Positions 12,367 to 12,448 of a stretch of 12,448 nucleotides of DNA are shown piece after piece. Origin of the DNA: Candidatus Sediminicultor secundus. Lineage in GTDB: Bacteria > Atribacterota > JS1 > SB-45 > 34-128. A program made the translations under genes and the position numbers. How positions within the stretch are numbered: the stretch's first letter is position 1; each line of letters starts with the position of its first letter. The notes beneath the pieces are model-generated. The model did not search any database, was not told the origin of the DNA, and was given only the letters and a program-made list of their open reading frames with translations. The stretch spans positions 1 to 12,448 of the forward strand of contig NCRO01000063.1 in NCBI GenBank assembly GCA_002849045.2, given 5' to 3'.

Positions 12367-12448
12367 AAAAAAGTCGATTAATTTTCCAAAATGTTTTTGA
12401 TTTAACTGGATAGCCATGGCATTTATAGTAAAATCTCTTCTGTATAAA
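12367..12448 (-). repeat. 82-bp perfect inverted repeat, right copy (window end), probable chimeric junction
   Basis: All 82 bases are the exact reverse complement of 119-200. Identity stops after base 12367, within a run of T on the minus strand, 15 bases before the tmcAL start codon. A fragment of the CCA-enzyme gene has no reason to lie upstream of tmcAL. This looks like an amplification or assembly chimera, although a recent true duplication cannot be excluded. Confidence 0.9.

Noticed and set aside
12352..12417. 22-residue N-terminal extension of TmcAL
   Set aside because: 17 of the 22 residues come from the inverted copy of the CCA-enzyme gene; TmcAL proteins start at MKxxGIIxEYNPFHNGH, which matches the ATG at 12351.

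Overview
This is an AT-rich window of bacterial chromosome made almost entirely of core housekeeping genes. Unusual repeat-filled spacers separate the transcription units. The gene set and order resemble Firmicutes-type clusters: trpS-scpA-scpB-rluB, cmk-ispH, and rsmD-coaD-PDZ/Lon protease-tmcAL. A TrpRS with a Thermotoga-like four-cysteine motif and the dense intergenic repeats fit an uncultivated, low-GC, probably anaerobic lineage such as Atribacterota or a relative. That placement is inference from style and gene content; no marker in the window settles it.

Layout. 3-1049 is the 3' part of a class II CCA-adding/poly(A) polymerase-type nucleotidyltransferase, cut by the left edge. It is followed directly by a site-2-protease-like M50 membrane protease (1054-1701). 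A 510-base repeat-filled spacer precedes trpS-scpA-scpB-rluB (2212-5203), which is tightly packed with overlapping or abutting ends. A second repeat spacer leads to cmk-ispH (5493-7042). rpmB lies on the minus strand and converges with ispH, overlapping it by 4 bases; it has its own promoter and a strong ribosome-binding site. A 757-base spacer, the richest in repeats, precedes rsmD (7985-8542). Another repeat spacer precedes coaD (9004-9492), followed by a hairpin and the PDZ/Lon-like protease (9609-10601). A last repeat spacer (10602-11028) separates this from tmcAL (ylbM family) on the minus strand (11029-12351). The final 82 bases are an exact inverted copy of 119-200, inside the nucleotidyltransferase gene.

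The genes cover translation (TrpRS, L28, RsmD, RluB-type synthase, CCA enzyme, TmcAL), chromosome segregation (ScpA/ScpB), nucleotide, CoA and isoprenoid supply (Cmk, CoaD, IspH) and membrane or envelope proteolysis (M50, PDZ-Lon).

The most unusual content is between genes. The spacers are mosaics of degenerate 7-nt-period repeats, palindromic elements with matching inverted ends (four copies, one split by a further nested palindrome), and short hairpin repeats with conserved ends. The other point of interest is scpB. It has no ordinary start codon upstream of its conserved N-terminus, but the end of scpA carries an AGGGAG sequence and an in-phase A AAT TTA motif whose -1 shift leads straight into scpB.
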